Below are positions 57,001 through 64,000 of a DNA stretch of 64,000 nt, in pieces. The notes under the pieces were generated by a model. It saw nothing but the letters and a program-made list of their open reading frames with translations. It had not been told where the DNA came from and searched no databases. Origin of the DNA: Oculatella sp. LEGE 06141. GTDB lineage: Bacteria > Cyanobacteriota > Cyanobacteriia > Elainellales > Elainellaceae. Each line of letters begins with the position of its first letter. Positions within the stretch are counted from its first letter, which is position 1. The stretch spans positions 46,315-110,314 of the forward strand of contig NZ_JADEWO010000018.1 of the NCBI RefSeq assembly GCF_015207605.1, in the 5' to 3' direction. Both the position numbers and the translations under genes were made by a program.

Positions 57001-57306
57001 CGTATTGCCATCTTGCAAGCTGCACCGCAACGCCTTCGCCCAATTTTGATGACCACGATCACCACCGTTTTGGGTATGTTTCCCCTGGCAATGGGTCTGG
57101 GAGAGGGGGGCGAGTTTTTGCAACCGTTGGGAATTGTTGTGTTTTCAGGGCTATCGCTAGCAACCGTGTTAACCCTGTTCATTATCCCGTGTTTTTACCT
57201 GCTGCTCCACGACTCTCGCTGGACTGGAGGGCTGGGAAATCTGTCTAAGACTGTGTTTCGGCAGAAGCCCACTCGCAAACGCGAGGCTGTTGGGGTGCGA
57301 GACTAG
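54034..57306 (+). CDS. RND-family efflux permease (HAE1-like)
   Basis: A 1090-residue AcrB-type proton-driven exporter with twelve predicted helices and two large periplasmic loops. The N-terminus FSISALAIQQHIGTLMLTLA leads into helix 1, then DLLPSITYPRIGVRLDAPG. Helix 4 has GGLALGVGIVVDNSIVMLE with the proton-relay aspartate. The second half repeats the fold (QYNSLVDPLVIMFTIPLALA, AVLLVGIVVNNAIIMVELAN). The start is a GTG with AGGGAGAG upstream. No membrane-fusion partner or TolC-like gene is adjacent. Substrate unknown. Confidence 0.93.
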   Translation: MQNTAKTGFSISALAIQQHIGTLMLTLAMIVIGVFFIFNLQVDLLPSITYPRIGVRLDAPGVSPEVAVDEITRPLEEALSATEGVVQVYSQTREGQVSVDLFFRPGGNIDQALNEATAAFNRARSTLPETVEEPRLFKVDPSQQPVYELALTSPSLEPVDLRVFADEELGRELSVVQGVAAVDVSGGIAEEVRVVVDLARLQALGIGLNDVLSELQETNQDVSGGRLLGDTSEQLTRAVGRFQDAQEISNLSFAVGSAAGQDEAPLNATASDSATRRVYLRDFAEVVDGTQDQRIFVTLNGQSAVKVSVQKQPDANTIEVVDGVKRRIEELRQSGLIPEDMDLISTLDESVFINNAISNVTTAGLTGAGLAAIAVLLFLGSIRQTLIIVLAIPLATLTAIIFMNLFGLTINVFSLGGLALGVGIVVDNSIVMLETIASGAGMTPGKDSQTRLTSRQLIEQSVQSSQSVESALVASTSTNLVAVLPFLLIGGFLALLFNELILTVSFAVAASILVAITVVPMMTSRLLAIPMSSRVGEFWLLQAFNRRFDAATRHYTSLLDRVLRRRIIVILLAFLLLGGSSLLMLGRIPQEILPRINTGQARLFAQFPPGTTLDDNRRVMAAVDDILRSQPETEYAFSTAGGALFGTNTSENPLRGSSTITLEPGTDVEAYVSRVSREFERLNLVDVRLRLSPGEVRGLILNNSPVRGAEVDVLLQGEDADTLAQAGEQVLQALEAQSTLASFRPDADRRQPEVQIRLNPERAADVGLNIRDIGDTLETALAGSTPTQLQRGNRLVDVRVELDNEAIRRPSQLAQLPLFTETNQLIRLSDVAQIEEGEAPGEIQRINQRQVFIIAGSLTEGANLGEALAEVDRIVQGIELPRGVSRLPSASAESNREIQSALPILGGLAAFLVFVVMAVQYNSLVDPLVIMFTIPLALAGGIWGLFITQTAIGATVIVGAVLLVGIVVNNAIIMVELANQIREQQQVDRRIAILQAAPQRLRPILMTTITTVLGMFPLAMGLGEGGEFLQPLGIVVFSGLSLATVLTLFIIPCFYLLLHDSRWTGGLGNLSKTVFRQKPTRKREAVGVRD

Positions 57307-57458
57307 CTCCCCCGCCGCGATCGCCGCTTCAACCACTCTCCTGTCACCCGTCTGATGTATCACACCACTTTAAGTTTGAAGGGGATGGGTAACGACAGTG
57401 TCCCTCGGCTCGGTAGGATGAGGACAGTCCTTAGAACCGCTCACGATAGTAAACCGTT

Positions 57459-57809
57459 ATGCCTTCACAATTTAAGCTGAATCTGGTCGAAGGCTCTGTT
57501 TCTTTCAGCTTTACTCCTGAAGCGGCACGCGACCTTCAGGCAGCGATCGCCACTTTAATGGCTAGCCTCAAAGCAACAGCAGCCCAGGGAACCTCAGGCA
57601 GCACCAGACCTCAACCCAAACGCTCAATGGAATATCAACACACGGGGGACATTTTTCTAGAGGTGTTTTGTAACCCAAACATTTGGGCCAGTCCCTTTGC
57701 AGCCAAGGTATTGATTACCCTGAGAGACGATCGGATTCGGCTCAACACCGAAGCGGAACTCACCCGCCTGATCGAAGATATCAATTTGTTTTTAGAACAG
57801 GAGGGTTAA
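57459..57809 (+). CDS. Small unknown soluble protein
   Basis: A 116-residue protein with a beta-like start (FKLNLVEGSVSFSFTPEAAR), a helix (DLQAAIATLMASLKATAA), a Ser/Gly/Pro linker, and a beta-alpha end (DIFLEVFCNPNIWASPFAAK, VLITLRDDRIRLNTEAELTR). Composition is that of a real protein. No family recognised. It stands between the RND permease and the next small gene, all on the plus strand. Confidence 0.7.
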   Translation: MPSQFKLNLVEGSVSFSFTPEAARDLQAAIATLMASLKATAAQGTSGSTRPQPKRSMEYQHTGDIFLEVFCNPNIWASPFAAKVLITLRDDRIRLNTEAELTRLIEDINLFLEQEG

Positions 57810-57924
57810 CTGGCGCGATCGCATTTGTTTCGTCTGATTCTTCTGGCGAATTGCGATCGCCTGGTTGACAGCTTAGAATCTAGGCAATCTTCAATGTTAA
57901 CTTGACGTCTTTTACGTAGCTACA

Positions 57925-58329
57925 ATGAATACCGATACTGCTTTAGAACTCGTACAAAAAAGCTTTCGTGTTACGTTAGGCGCAACTGCATCCCTGATCG
58001 AGGTGTTGCAAGACCCCCAGCGGCGAGATGAAAATTTAACGAAGTTGAGGCTTGAATTTAGCCAGCTTGCCGAAGAGTGGGCGGCCAAAGGAGAAATGAC
58101 CGAGCAAGAAGCGCGCAATTTTGTTGACACCATTCTAAAGCAGCGCGCTTCCCAGAGCAGTTCAGCAGATTATGCAACGACTTCGCCTGCCTCACCAGAT
58201 ACAACGGCGGTTTCTGTTTCTGCTCCACCCGCCTCAGATGTTCAGCTAGAACTCCAGGAGCTAACAGCTCAGATTGCTGCTATCCGAACCGAGTTAGAAA
58301 AACTCCGCGAACAAGATCAAGCCAGCTAA
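57925..58329 (+). CDS. Small helical unknown protein (phasin-like pattern)
   Basis: A 134-residue protein. The N-terminal 80 residues are helical and amphipathic (ELVQKSFRVTLGATASLIEV, LRLEFSQLAEEWAAKGEMTE) and resemble the polyhydroxyalkanoate phasin/PhaI pattern, including AEEWAAKGEMTEQEA. A Ser/Thr/Pro linker leads to a C-terminal coiled coil (LELQELTAQIAAIRTELEKL). Cyanobacterial homologues are usually left unnamed. Granule-binding is a guess. Confidence 0.7.
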   Translation: MNTDTALELVQKSFRVTLGATASLIEVLQDPQRRDENLTKLRLEFSQLAEEWAAKGEMTEQEARNFVDTILKQRASQSSSADYATTSPASPDTTAVSVSAPPASDVQLELQELTAQIAAIRTELEKLREQDQAS

Positions 58330-58370
58330 CGGCTCTTTAAAAGCATCACCTTGTGGCTTAAACGCCTTGA

Positions 58371-58406
58371 AACTGAGGACTTTACCTGGTTCTAAAGTCC
58401 TCAGTT
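58371..58406. terminator. Long perfect stem-loop between convergent genes
   Basis: A 14-pair perfect stem, AACTGAGGACTTTA (58371-58384) with TAAAGTCCTCAGTT (58393-58406), around an 8-base loop. It lies between the stop of the plus-strand gene (58329) and the stop of the minus-strand gene (58410), so it can serve both. There is no T-run on either side. Confidence 0.6.
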
Positions 58407-58409
58407 CCA

Positions 58410-58631
58410 CTAATCGTTTTCCCAGTCTTCTCGTCCAAGCAAGTCGCCGATCCGATCTCGAAGCAGGTAATCGCTTCTTTCGAGTTCAACCTCAATCATG
58501 GCCCATTCACGGGCAGGGATGAACTTGCAGAGAGAATAGATAGGCTGCTGACGGCTAACCACTCCCTTTTGCACCAGTTGACGAGCTTCATCCTGAATGA
58601 GGCTCAGGCAGTCTTGAATAGATTGAATCAT
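58410..58631 (-). CDS. DUF4327 family protein
   Basis: A 73-residue cyanobacterial protein of the DUF4327 type: SIQDCLSLIQDEARQLVQKG, then IYSLCKFIPAREWAMIEVEL and LLRDRIGDLLGREDWEND. Mostly helical and soluble. A GAGGGT lies about 8 bases before the ATG. The family is near-universal in filamentous cyanobacteria and uncharacterised. Confidence 0.88.
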   Translation of the reverse strand: MIQSIQDCLSLIQDEARQLVQKGVVSRQQPIYSLCKFIPAREWAMIEVELERSDYLLRDRIGDLLGREDWEND

Positions 58632-59172
58632 GATTCACCCTCTATGTATCGGATTTTTGTTGCGTAAAGTAAAACGTGTAGTGGGGAAGTCTACTGATTA
58701 AGTCCAGATGGTTTGTGACTTGGGTAAAACTTTGTAGTGGAGGATACTGAACTTTTTTTATTTTCAGACTAAACGCTTTACTGGCATATTAACAAATATT
58801 GCGAAAGTCATCAAACTTTAACTATTTTCGCCAATGTGGAAACCTTAGAAAACGCTAAAGCCAATGCCCTGACGCTATTTTGGTTGATACAGTCCTCGAT
58901 CGCCGCTAAAGGTTGCAAGAGCAATCTGTCATTAGTTAGATGCTTCGTTGGACGGGTTGGCGAGGTTGCTCCCTTCAGGGTAAGCCCCTTCTATGCGCTT
59001 GCATTAAAATCAACAACATTTTTTAGATTTGTTTTCAAGTTGCAGTTTGCCGTGCTGATTCAAACCGCCTTTTGCAGCAGAACGTATGGCTTTGCTCTCC
59101 CACAGTGCAATCAATAGCCACCCCAAGACGATAGGGCGCTACAAAGATAGGGCGCTACAGAGATAGAGCACA
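58632..59172. other. Intergenic region without recognised gene
   Basis: A 541-base AT-rich gap. A GTG-started frame (58836-59117) has no family, no ribosome-binding site, and Cys/Phe-rich composition unlike a real protein. A short direct repeat (GATAGGGCGCTACA) occurs twice around 59129-59158, just before the pdxA stop. Confidence 0.45.
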
Positions 59173-60234
59173 TCAACCAGCGATCGCGGCTTGCTCAATT
59201 CGCTGGCTGGCTTGGGCGATCGCCAGGTCAATTGCAGCGTTCATACTGCTTGCATCCGCAATCCCCTGTCCCGCGATGCCAAACGCGGTGCCGTGATCTG
59301 GCGAAGTGCGGATAAACGGTAACCCAATTGTTGTATTAACGGCTCGGTCAAACGCCATCAGCTTGACTGGAATTAAACCCTGGTCATGATAAAGCGCCAG
59401 ATAGGCATCGTGAGCCTGGGGCGAGGCGGTGCTGCTGTTGCTGCCATACCAGGCCAACCCAGGAGCAACCCACAGCGTATCGGGCGGCACCGGCCCTTCT
59501 AAACTCACATGGGGCAGGCGATCGCCCATCTCTTGAATCCAATCAACCATCCAGTCTTGTTCCTCATGCCCCAACTGCCCCTGCTCGCCGCTGTGGGGAT
59601 TTAAGCCAGACACCGCAATTCGGGGTGCGGCAATCCCAAAATCGCGCCGCATACAGTCCACCAACAGGTCTAGCTTTGTGGTTAGTAAGGATGGGGTGAG
59701 TGCATCTGGCACCTGACGCAGAGGAATGTGAGTGGTAGCCAGCAAAGTACGCAGTGTCCATCCGGTATGGGGCGATCGCGCCACAAACAACATGCCAAAC
59801 CGAGTTGCGCCTGCCCGTTCGGCTAACAGTTCCGTTTGTCCGGGGTAATGGTGGCCGGCCATGTTCCAGGCCGCTTTAGAAATCGGAGCCGTCACAATGG
59901 CATCAAATTCACCAGCCAGCGTTTGGGCGATGGCCTGTTCCAACGCGCGAAAACTGATCGCACCACTGGCCGCATTACCAATTCCCAAACGAACCTGTTG
60001 TTCCAGATGGCGATCGGATATATCCATGATCGATAGCTGCTCAGGATCAGCAAGGTTAGATCCTGGCTTCGCCATCTGCTGATAGGTTTGAATTAGTAAG
60101 GTTCGACTGCCAATCAACGTGGGCTGGCAGGCGCGGAGGATAGCCGGATCGGCAAGGGCTTTAAGCACGACCTCTGACCCAATACCTGCCGAATCTCCAA
60201 GGGCGATCGCAAGTCGAGGATGAGCGTTAACCAT
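59173..60234 (-). CDS. pdxA: 4-Hydroxythreonine-4-phosphate dehydrogenase
   Basis: A 353-residue PdxA of pyridoxal-phosphate synthesis, DXP-dependent route. [20 protein letters not shown] is the N-terminal signature (most have GDPAGIG; here Ser replaces Pro). Metal ligands lie in [27 protein letters not shown] and [15 protein letters not shown], and [20 protein letters not shown] is the C-terminal signature. The start is placed at 60234 (MVNAHPRL); the frame extends to 60276, but the extra residues are not family-like. In cyanobacteria pdxA sits in varied contexts. Confidence 0.93.
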   Translation of the reverse strand: MVNAHPRLAIALGDSAGIGSEVVLKALADPAILRACQPTLIGSRTLLIQTYQQMAKPGSNLADPEQLSIMDISDRHLEQQVRLGIGNAASGAISFRALEQAIAQTLAGEFDAIVTAPISKAAWNMAGHHYPGQTELLAERAGATRFGMLFVARSPHTGWTLRTLLATTHIPLRQVPDALTPSLLTTKLDLLVDCMRRDFGIAAPRIAVSGLNPHSGEQGQLGHEEQDWMVDWIQEMGDRLPHVSLEGPVPPDTLWVAPGLAWYGSNSSTASPQAHDAYLALYHDQGLIPVKLMAFDRAVNTTIGLPFIRTSPDHGTAFGIAGQGIADASSMNAAIDLAIAQASQRIEQAAIAG

Positions 60235-60458
60235 ATTTACAACACCATATTCACAGTGAAGCGGGGGTTGAGACAATTACATCGCAAAACTGCTTTAAAA
60301 TACTTTATGCAGGTTTAATCGGGTGGTTATCCGGCGATCGCTCATAGGTGCGCTTCAACCAACGAAGTCTGGCACGCGTGAGCGCTGGCAAACCGATCTC
60401 TCATCCACCTTTAATCCACTTTGTTCGGTCATCCAGGCACAAAAGGAGCATTTTATAC

Positions 60459-60563
60459 ATGAACGGCGAACTTTTTAACGCAGCAATCCTATCTTCAACC
60501 CTCATTCTTGTTGGGCTGAGCCTGGGCTTTCTCCTGCTCAGGCTTCAAGGCGGCGAAGAATAA
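60459..60563 (+). CDS. petM: Cytochrome b6f subunit VII
   Basis: A 34-residue membrane peptide: MNGELFNAAILSSTLILVGL, then SLGFLLLRLQGGEE. The LLLRLQGGEE end is diagnostic of PetM, a peripheral helix of the cytochrome b6f complex. AGGAG lies 10 bases upstream. It has its own transcription unit on the plus strand, followed by a stem-loop. Confidence 0.97.
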   Translation: MNGELFNAAILSSTLILVGLSLGFLLLRLQGGEE

Positions 60564-60581
60564 ACCGAACATAGACTTGGG

Positions 60582-60610
60582 CATTAGACTGCAACAGTTG
60601 CAGTCTGATG
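60582..60610 (+). terminator. Stem-loop downstream of petM
   Basis: CATTAGACTGCA (60582-60593) pairs with TGCAGTCTGATG (60599-60610), twelve pairs counting one T-G, around ACAGT. It sits between the convergent petM and zinc-sensor genes. It lacks a T-run, so its role as a terminator is likely but not certain. Confidence 0.55.
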
Positions 60611-60655
60611 TTCGACTCCTGAACGCTGTTGTAAATGAAGAGGTTGTCGGTAAAG

Positions 60656-61072
60656 TCAATCTTCAGGTTCGTCTAAATGTTCAGCCACCGCTCGATAGAG
60701 ATTCAACACGTGGCTATCTTTGAGATAGTAAAACACGTTGCGTCCCTGCTTGCGATAGCTCACCAGGCGAAGCGATCGCAGCGCTCGAAGCTGATGAGAA
60801 ACGGCAGACTCGCTCATTTTGACGATCGCGGCCAGATCGCAAACGCACAGTTCTTGACGAGCCAGCGCAGACACAATCCTGAGTCGATTGGCATCACCTA
60901 ACAGTGAGAAAAATTCAGCCATTCGCTGCGATTTTTCTACACTTAAAATCGTTTGGTGTAACTGGCGAACATTGTTCAAATCAACAGGATGTTGAATCGT
61001 ACAATTCAAATCGCGGTCTGCCGTGGGAGAGGCCGCATGAGTAGAGGGAGCGATGGGGTCAGAACCAGACAT
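60656..61072 (-). CDS. SmtB/ZiaR-type zinc-sensing ArsR repressor
   Basis: A 138-residue winged-helix repressor. [20 protein letters not shown] and [20 protein letters not shown] are the recognition region. Both classic metal sites are intact: alpha5 ligands Asp119, His121, His132 and Glu135, with the exact 2-11-3 spacing of SmtB; and alpha3N ligands Cys24, His28, Cys76, Asp79, again with SmtB spacing, while Cys78 makes the CxC of ZiaR. It should release DNA on binding zinc. No metal transporter or metallothionein gene is next to it, so its target is elsewhere or is itself. Confidence 0.93.
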   Translation of the reverse strand: MSGSDPIAPSTHAASPTADRDLNCTIQHPVDLNNVRQLHQTILSVEKSQRMAEFFSLLGDANRLRIVSALARQELCVCDLAAIVKMSESAVSHQLRALRSLRLVSYRKQGRNVFYYLKDSHVLNLYRAVAEHLDEPED

Positions 61073-61355
61073 GATGGCTATGGATCTATATGATCTAGGG
61101 AATGATCTAAAGGGAGCGGGCTTTAGCTTTAACGGAACAACGCTGGAGTCGAGTTACTTTTAGCGTAGCAATTTTGCCGTCCGCTGCACGAAAAAGCAGT
61201 TCGCCAGCCATAAAATCCTGCCAGACCACGAAATATTAAGCCTTTTATCAGTTTTTTTCAGCCAATCAGCGTAAATCATTCTTAAAGCGCTGCTATGGAA
61301 TAATCGGTTTCTGATATATCTTAGAAAAAGTTAAAGGTTTGTTACGGAATCCCTC

Positions 61356-62342
61356 ATGAAAGTACTAATTACAGGTGCCACCGGTACCTTGGGAAGGCAA
61401 GTGACTCGTCGCGCCCTGGATGAGGGATACGAGGTGCGTTGTCTGGTGCGAAGCTTCAGAAAAGGAGCATTCCTTAAGGAATGGGGCGCAGAACTGGTTC
61501 AGGGCGATCTCTGCGACCCTTCTACGTTGCCCCCGGCACTAGCCGGCGTAGATGCGGTGATTGACACCGCTACAACCCGACCCACCGATTCGTTTAGCAT
61601 TAAGCAAGTAGATTGGGACGGAAAAGTTTCTCTCATACAGGCAACCAAAGCGGCAGGAATCGATCGCTTCATTTTCTTCTCGATTTTGGATGCCGAGAAA
61701 TATCCAGATGTGCCTTTAATGGAAATCAAGCACTGTGTTGAACAGTACCTGGCTGAATCGGGCTTGAAATACACCATTTTGCGTCCTTGCGGCTTTTTGC
61801 AAGGGTTAATTGGTCAATATGCAATTCCGATTCTGGAAAAGCAAGCCGTGTGGGTGATGGGAGCCACTTCACCGATCGCCTATATGGACACGCAAGATAT
61901 TGCTAAATTTGCGGTGCAAGCGCTAAAAATCCCTGAAACCGAACAGCGATCGTTTCCAGTGGTAGGGTCACGTCCCTGGGAAGCCTACGAAATCATCCGC
62001 CTGTGTGAACGGCTCTCTGGTCGAGAGGCAAAGGTAACCCGAATGCCCATTGGTCTACTGCGAGGCATTCGTCGGGTGGCTCGATTCTTTCAATGGAGTT
62101 GGAACATGGCCGATCGCCTTGCCTTTACAGAGGTGATTGCATCCGGTAAGCCTTTGGCCGCTTCCATGGAAGAAACCTATGCTGTGTTCGACATTAGCCC
62201 CAAGGAAATCACCACATTAGAATCCTACATGCAGGATTACTTCAACCGCATCATGAAGAAGCTCAAAGAGCTGGAGTACGAGAAGCAGAAAGCAAAGAAG
62301 AAGAAATCGCCCTTCAAATCGTCGCAAAGTAGCGACAGCTAA
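61356..62342 (+). CDS. ycf39: Ycf39, photosystem II assembly factor
   Basis: A 328-residue atypical short-chain dehydrogenase. MKVLITGATGTLGRQVTRRA is the nucleotide motif, and LKEWGAELVQGDLCDPSTLP and LPLMEIKHCVEQYLAESGLK-like sequence match Ycf39 (slr0399). Ycf39 works with high-light-inducible proteins to deliver chlorophyll to newly made D1. The C-terminal tail is very basic (KKLKELEYEKQKAKKKKSPF). A histidine-phosphatase gene follows 6 bases later, so the two probably share a transcript. Confidence 0.95.
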   Translation: MKVLITGATGTLGRQVTRRALDEGYEVRCLVRSFRKGAFLKEWGAELVQGDLCDPSTLPPALAGVDAVIDTATTRPTDSFSIKQVDWDGKVSLIQATKAAGIDRFIFFSILDAEKYPDVPLMEIKHCVEQYLAESGLKYTILRPCGFLQGLIGQYAIPILEKQAVWVMGATSPIAYMDTQDIAKFAVQALKIPETEQRSFPVVGSRPWEAYEIIRLCERLSGREAKVTRMPIGLLRGIRRVARFFQWSWNMADRLAFTEVIASGKPLAASMEETYAVFDISPKEITTLESYMQDYFNRIMKKLKELEYEKQKAKKKKSPFKSSQSSDS

Positions 62343-62348
62343 GCAGCT

Positions 62349-63107
62349 ATGCAGGTGTTGAAGCTACTCTTTGTTCGTCATGCCCAGTCCACTGGCAACC
62401 AGCAGAAGCGAATGCAGGGGCATGGCGAATTTGAGCTTTCAAACGAAGGCAGAAGTCAGGCCGAGAAACTGGCGCAGCGGTTGCTAGCAGAATCGTGGCA
62501 TCCAACCTGTATTTATAGCAGTCCGCTTAAACGAGCCGTTCAAACGACAGAGATTTTGCTATCGCATTTTTTGGCAGAGCCGCTACCTGCGATGGTGAGT
62601 GACTTAGTCGATGGTGAAGTATCGGCTCCGCTCGATGTTTTAGCGGCTCAATCTGCTCCGCGATCGATCCAGGTTCACTATGCAGACGAGCTGAAGGAAT
62701 TCCAAAACGGGGTCTTTCAAGGATTAACCTGGGCAGAAGCCAAAACCCAATATCCAGAGTTGTGCGCCGAACTAGAGAGAACGCTTGACTGGATGCAAAT
62801 TCCCGAAGCAGAATCGCTGCCCGATGCTCGCGCTCGCGCCCGTCAGTTTATGCAAACGGTAGTGGAGCGCCATCACAACGGAGAGCAGATCTTGATCATG
62901 ACCCATAGTTGGATTTTGCAACATTTGGTTGCAGAGTTGTTGGGCAGCGATCGCTCCTGGCGTTTCCACTCCAAAAACACGGCGTTGTTCGAATTTTGGT
63001 TGGAGCGATCGCGGTGGCAAAATCTTGACTACAGCCGATTTAATACCGATCTATGGCAAATTCGTCGTTTTAACGACTCGCAACATCTGGCAACGGTCGG
63101 CACTTGA
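62349..63107 (+). CDS. Histidine phosphatase (phosphoglycerate-mutase-like)
   Basis: A 252-residue branch-1 histidine phosphatase. LLFVRHAQSTGNQQKRMQGH holds the catalytic His11 of the RHAxSxxN motif, then a conserved Arg in SSPLKRAVQT, an acid in FQNGVFQGLTWAEA, and the second His in LIMTHSWILQH. These enzymes act on phosphosugars, phospho-carbohydrates or phosphoproteins; the substrate is not known. Joined to ycf39 by a 6-base gap. Confidence 0.9.
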   Translation: MQVLKLLFVRHAQSTGNQQKRMQGHGEFELSNEGRSQAEKLAQRLLAESWHPTCIYSSPLKRAVQTTEILLSHFLAEPLPAMVSDLVDGEVSAPLDVLAAQSAPRSIQVHYADELKEFQNGVFQGLTWAEAKTQYPELCAELERTLDWMQIPEAESLPDARARARQFMQTVVERHHNGEQILIMTHSWILQHLVAELLGSDRSWRFHSKNTALFEFWLERSRWQNLDYSRFNTDLWQIRRFNDSQHLATVGT

Positions 63108-63346
63108 AGCAGGTAGATGGGTAAGGCTGAAAGTGCAGAAACTGGCTCACAACCATCACAAAATCTAAAGTTGCTTTAAAGTGGGCACAATTCATCTATA
63201 ATCTCATGGCTATAAACGTTTCTGAACGGCTGATTGTGTAGAACTATCCTCAAGGTGGGGTATCTTCTTTAAAGACATCCATGCCTGTGTTGAGGTTAAC
63301 AGCCTCAGAGTCAGGGTTCCCTACCAGCTTATTGCTGAGCCAACAA

Positions 63347-64000
63347 TGGTAGATCCGATAGATGATATCGCCCATCAAGCCCGTCAGGGCAGCGTGTCAG
63401 CGATTATACAAATTTTGAATCAGAAATTGGCTGACTCGGGTGTAAGAACCAGAGCCATTCTCTCTGATGGCATTTTACAACTCTTGTGCGAAGCACCCAG
63501 ACCAGAGCAGCTAGAGCAACCAACGTTAGTACCGCAAATTCGCCAGATTCTAGAGTCCATTCAACCGCGCAATATCCATCGCGTTAGCATTAACAGCCGT
63601 ATTGTGCGAGAGCAGCAGTTGTTGTGGCTAGACGAAATCAACCGCGATCCCGATAGCCAGTTGCTGTGGTCTGAGCAAGTTACCTTAAAGAAATCCAACC
63701 CGTTCAAACGGTTTTCTGAAGACTGGCAGTTTGGGCGATCGCAAGCAGCCAAGGCAATCATGCCGAAGGTGGGTTCCGGTAAAAGCACCCGCGAGAAACG
63801 CCAGTTCAGACGGGGAATCATTGGTGGAACCGGGATAAGCTTGCTGGTGCTGCTAGCAGGTTGGGGATTGTATGAATGGTTGGAGGAGCGCCCTGAACAG
63901 CAAACCCAGGCAACCCCAACGCCATCTCCCAACTCCAGCGCTACGGTAGCGGCGAGTCCTGATGCTCCAGCGATCGCAACACCCACCCCCACTGCCACCC
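63347..64000 (+). CDS. Membrane-anchored unknown protein, 5' portion
   Basis: An open frame from the ATG at 63347 to the window end, at least 218 codons, with no stop yet. Residues 1-120 are a soluble domain (DIAHQARQGSVSAIIQILNQ, then DSGVRTRAILSDGILQLL) found, by recall, at the N-terminus of several cyanobacterial multidomain proteins. A basic segment (GKSTREKRQFRRG) precedes one membrane helix (IIGGTGISLLVLLAGWGLYE), followed by a Thr/Pro/Ala-rich linker. The C-terminal domain lies outside the window. ATG chosen from family-like start; no strong ribosome-binding site was seen. Confidence 0.8.

Noticed and set aside
58836..59117. 93-codon GTG-started frame upstream of pdxA
   Set aside because: No ribosome-binding site, Cys/Phe-rich composition unlike its neighbours, no recognisable family.

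Overview
The window is a stretch of cyanobacterial chromosome. HIP1 octamers (GCGATCGC) and shorter GATCGC variants occur throughout, inside and between genes. The gene content is that of an oxygenic phototroph with phycobilisomes: psbH, psbN, psbI, petM, a petL-like gene, ycf39, a CpcS-type bilin lyase, hemE, ntcA, and many cyanobacterial families of unknown function (DUF3084, DUF3122, DUF3146, DUF3769, DUF4278, DUF4327). Gene content resembles Leptolyngbya-like filamentous lineages, but nothing here fixes the genus. No rRNA, tRNA, CRISPR array, prophage or transposase gene was seen.

Layout. 1-6.3 kb: the end of a surface-polysaccharide cluster (two GT4 glycosyltransferases, an acyltransferase, a polyprenyl-phosphate sugar transferase, an anchored low-complexity protein). 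6.3-15.5 kb: envelope and unknown proteins (PRC-barrel coiled coil, lytic transglycosylase, exported glycine-zipper protein, S9 peptidase, TPR protein, methyltransferase, GT2). 15.5-16.7 kb: a gene-free region with four related, separately promoted and terminated short RNA units on the minus strand, plus a miniature inverted-repeat element. 16.7-22.8 kb: signalling (85-aa orphan, receiver-only regulator, OmpR-type regulator with histidine kinase, small exported protein, Ser/Thr kinase). 23-32.4 kb: housekeeping (VOC protein, DUF4278, nei, hisB, fabI, ntcA with its own NtcA box, DUF3084, a YqgF-like nuclease, DUF3146, pth, tatA, psbH/psbN). 32.4-47 kb: GH38 mannosidase, a large unknown, psbI, an LptD-like outer-membrane protein, CpcS lyase, hemE, an epimerase, a pentapeptide-repeat protein, petL-like, aroB. 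47-54 kb: two tandem paralogous multi-pass membrane proteins that look like GT-C enzymes, DUF3122, an unknown membrane protein. 54-64 kb: an RND permease, small unknowns, pdxA, petM, an SmtB/ZiaR-type zinc sensor, ycf39, a histidine phosphatase, and the start of a membrane-anchored protein running off the end.

Best candidates for something undescribed. First is the four-unit RNA array: same strand, identical 16-nt promoter spacing, and hairpins that close fully only as minus-strand RNA. Second is a short C-terminal domain shared by a TPR protein and a small exported protein. Third is a signal-peptide-like reading frame one base out of register with the LptD-like gene. Fourth is a two-copy miniature element of about 90 bp. 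All identifications come from reading the sequence and recalled family features; no searches were run.
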